Assembly: GCA_013329295.1 (NCBI GenBank)
Contig: DUKP01000013.1
Coordinates: forward strand, 1-6,923
Direction of reading: 5' to 3'
Length of the DNA: 6,923 nt
Source: Candidatus Poseidoniaceae archaeon
Lineage (GTDB): Archaea; Thermoplasmatota; Poseidoniia; Poseidoniales; Poseidoniaceae
The translations under genes and the position numbers were made by a program. Positions 5,896-6,923 of this stretch are shown here, one piece after another. Each line of letters opens with the position of its first letter. Position 1 is the first letter of the stretch. The notes beneath the pieces were generated by a model, which worked only from the letters and a program-made list of their open reading frames with translations, did not search any database and was not told the DNA's origin.

Positions 5896-6923
5896 ATGGC
5901 CGAAGAGGAACCTGTGTTCGAAACAACTACTGGGCCACCGCGTATTATTACTGCAGCTTCACTTTTCGATGGCCATGATGCTGCAATAAATGTCATGCGC
6001 AGACTGATACAATCAGCTGGTGCTGAGGTAATCCACTTGGGTCATGACCAGTCTGCTAAAGCAGTAGTTGACTGTGCAATTCAAGAAGATGCACACGGTG
6101 TTGCGCTAACATCTTACCAAGGTGGACACGTAGAATATTTCACTTACATTCGCCAACTTTTGGACGATGCTGGATGTGAGCATATCCGTATCTTTGGTGG
6201 TGGCGGTGGAACTATTACGCCACCGGAAATCAAGACTCTACACGAATCCGGCATCTCGAAAATCTACTCGCCAGATGATGGCCGCACCATGGGCCTAATG
6301 GGAATGATTCATCATTTAATGGGCATCGCCAGCGAAGTTGATTTGATTCATCCGGACAGACTTGCCAGCCTAAAAGGTCCGGTTACAGCTGAGGATACGG
6401 CAAAAGTCGGATTACTTCTTACCATGAGTGAAAGTGCTGATGATGCTACTTTCAAAGCCACACTTGACAAGTGTCGCTCCTCACAAAAGGATGTCCCAGT
6501 AATCGGTTTTACCGGAACTGGCGGCGCAGGAAAATCAAGTCTACTCGATGAATTAATGCTTAGAATCCTTAGAGATAATCCTGGTAAGAAAGTCTGTCTG
6601 TTGTGCGTTGACCCGACTCGAAAGCGAACCGGTGGGGCACTACTTGGCGACCGAATTAGAATGAACTCCCTATCAAACAATGATCTCTACATGCGTAGCC
6701 TTGCTAGTCGTGGCTCTGGTAGCGAAATTTCCGCCAATCTTGACCGTGCTATTGAGGTGGCTAAAGCAGTTGGATTCGATCTGATTTTCTGTGAGACCAG
6801 TGGTATCGGACAAGGCAGTGATGCGATTACCACAGTTGCTGACCACTCAATGTATGTCATGACCGCTGAATTCGGAGCACACACACAATTGGAAAAAATC
6901 GAGATGCTCGATGTTGCTGATGT
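5896..6923 (+). CDS. icmF: Fused B12-dependent acyl-CoA mutase (IcmF type), 3' end outside window
   Basis: The frame is open from ATG 5896 to the window edge, 342 visible residues. Residues 16-145 form the cobalamin-binding domain: FDGHDAA (24-30) with H27 as the axial cobalt ligand, SYQGGH (73-78), and the Gly run GGGGGTITP (101-109). After a linker comes the MeaB-like G-protein chaperone domain: Walker A GTGGAGKS (207-214), DPTRKRTGGALLGDRIRMN (239-257), and switch region ETSGIGQGSDAI (300-311). B12 domain first, G domain second is the IcmF arrangement; in stand-alone methylmalonyl-CoA mutase the B12 domain is C-terminal and MeaB is separate. The mutase barrel (IcmF is about 1,100 residues) should follow beyond the window. 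IcmF interconverts isobutyryl-CoA and n-butyryl-CoA, and some relatives use isovaleryl- or pivalyl-CoA; the residues that decide this are not visible. AGGAG (5879-5883), 12 bases before the ATG, is a distant Shine-Dalgarno candidate. The gap to the ABC-F gene is 50 bases with no clear TATA box, so shared transcription is possible. Confidence 0.93.
   Translation, partial: MAEEEPVFETTTGPPRIITAASLFDGHDAAINVMRRLIQSAGAEVIHLGHDQSAKAVVDCAIQEDAHGVALTSYQGGHVEYFTYIRQLLDDAGCEHIRIFGGGGGTITPPEIKTLHESGISKIYSPDDGRTMGLMGMIHHLMGIASEVDLIHPDRLASLKGPVTAEDTAKVGLLLTMSESADDATFKATLDKCRSSQKDVPVIGFTGTGGAGKSSLLDELMLRILRDNPGKKVCLLCVDPTRKRTGGALLGDRIRMNSLSNNDLYMRSLASRGSGSEISANLDRAIEVAKAVGFDLIFCETSGIGQGSDAITTVADHSMYVMTAEFGAHTQLEKIEMLDVAD

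Noticed and set aside
6348..6680. A 110-codon open frame on the minus strand
   Set aside because: It lies opposite the conserved G-domain of icmF and encodes low-complexity Ser/Val-rich sequence with no domain.

Overview
The window is densely coding. Six genes lie on the + strand, with gaps of only about 45-110 bases and no strand switch. In order they are: the 3' part of a radical SAM protein with a C-terminal helix-hairpin-helix (HhH) motif (COG1031 type); a family-3 uracil-DNA glycosylase (SMUG1 type); a long-chain acyl-CoA synthetase; a small two-helix membrane protein of unknown function; a duplicated-ATPase ABC-F protein; and the 5' part of a fused B12-dependent acyl-CoA mutase (IcmF type). 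The first and last genes run off the window. I see no tRNA, rRNA, CRISPR array, transposase or phage gene.

Organism: the COG1031 family is, as far as I know, essentially archaeal. Several gaps carry TTTAT-type boxes about 22-36 bases before the start codon, and strong Shine-Dalgarno sites are scarce. Both points fit archaeal TATA promoters with very short leaders. The other genes (ABC-F, SMUG1, IcmF, FAA1-type ligase) are families best known from bacteria or eukaryotes. An archaeon with many bacterial-type genes and moderately A+T-rich DNA suggests an uncultured marine euryarchaeon such as Marine Group II (Poseidoniales). This is inference; no marker gene in the window proves it.

Layout and likely roles: positions 1-1692 hold two genes that could act on nucleic acids, an HhH-bearing radical SAM enzyme and a DNA-repair glycosylase. 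Positions 1750-3663 encode an ATP-dependent ligase that activates fatty acids to acyl-CoA. Positions 3774-4112 encode a small membrane protein with its own likely promoter. Positions 4169-5845 encode a cytosolic ABC-F ATPase, expected to act on the ribosome. From 5896 onward comes IcmF, with the cobalamin-binding domain first and the G-protein chaperone domain second; the mutase domain should follow beyond the window. The ligase and IcmF both handle acyl-CoAs and could serve one fatty-acid or branched-chain acid pathway, but spacing and separate promoter signals do not show a single operon.

No clearly new multi-gene system is evident. The points most worth a second look are the radical SAM-HhH/SMUG1 neighbour pair, the altered DNA-contact loop and distinct codon use of the SMUG1 gene, the presence of ABC-F and IcmF in a probable archaeon, and the structured 107-base gap before the small membrane protein.
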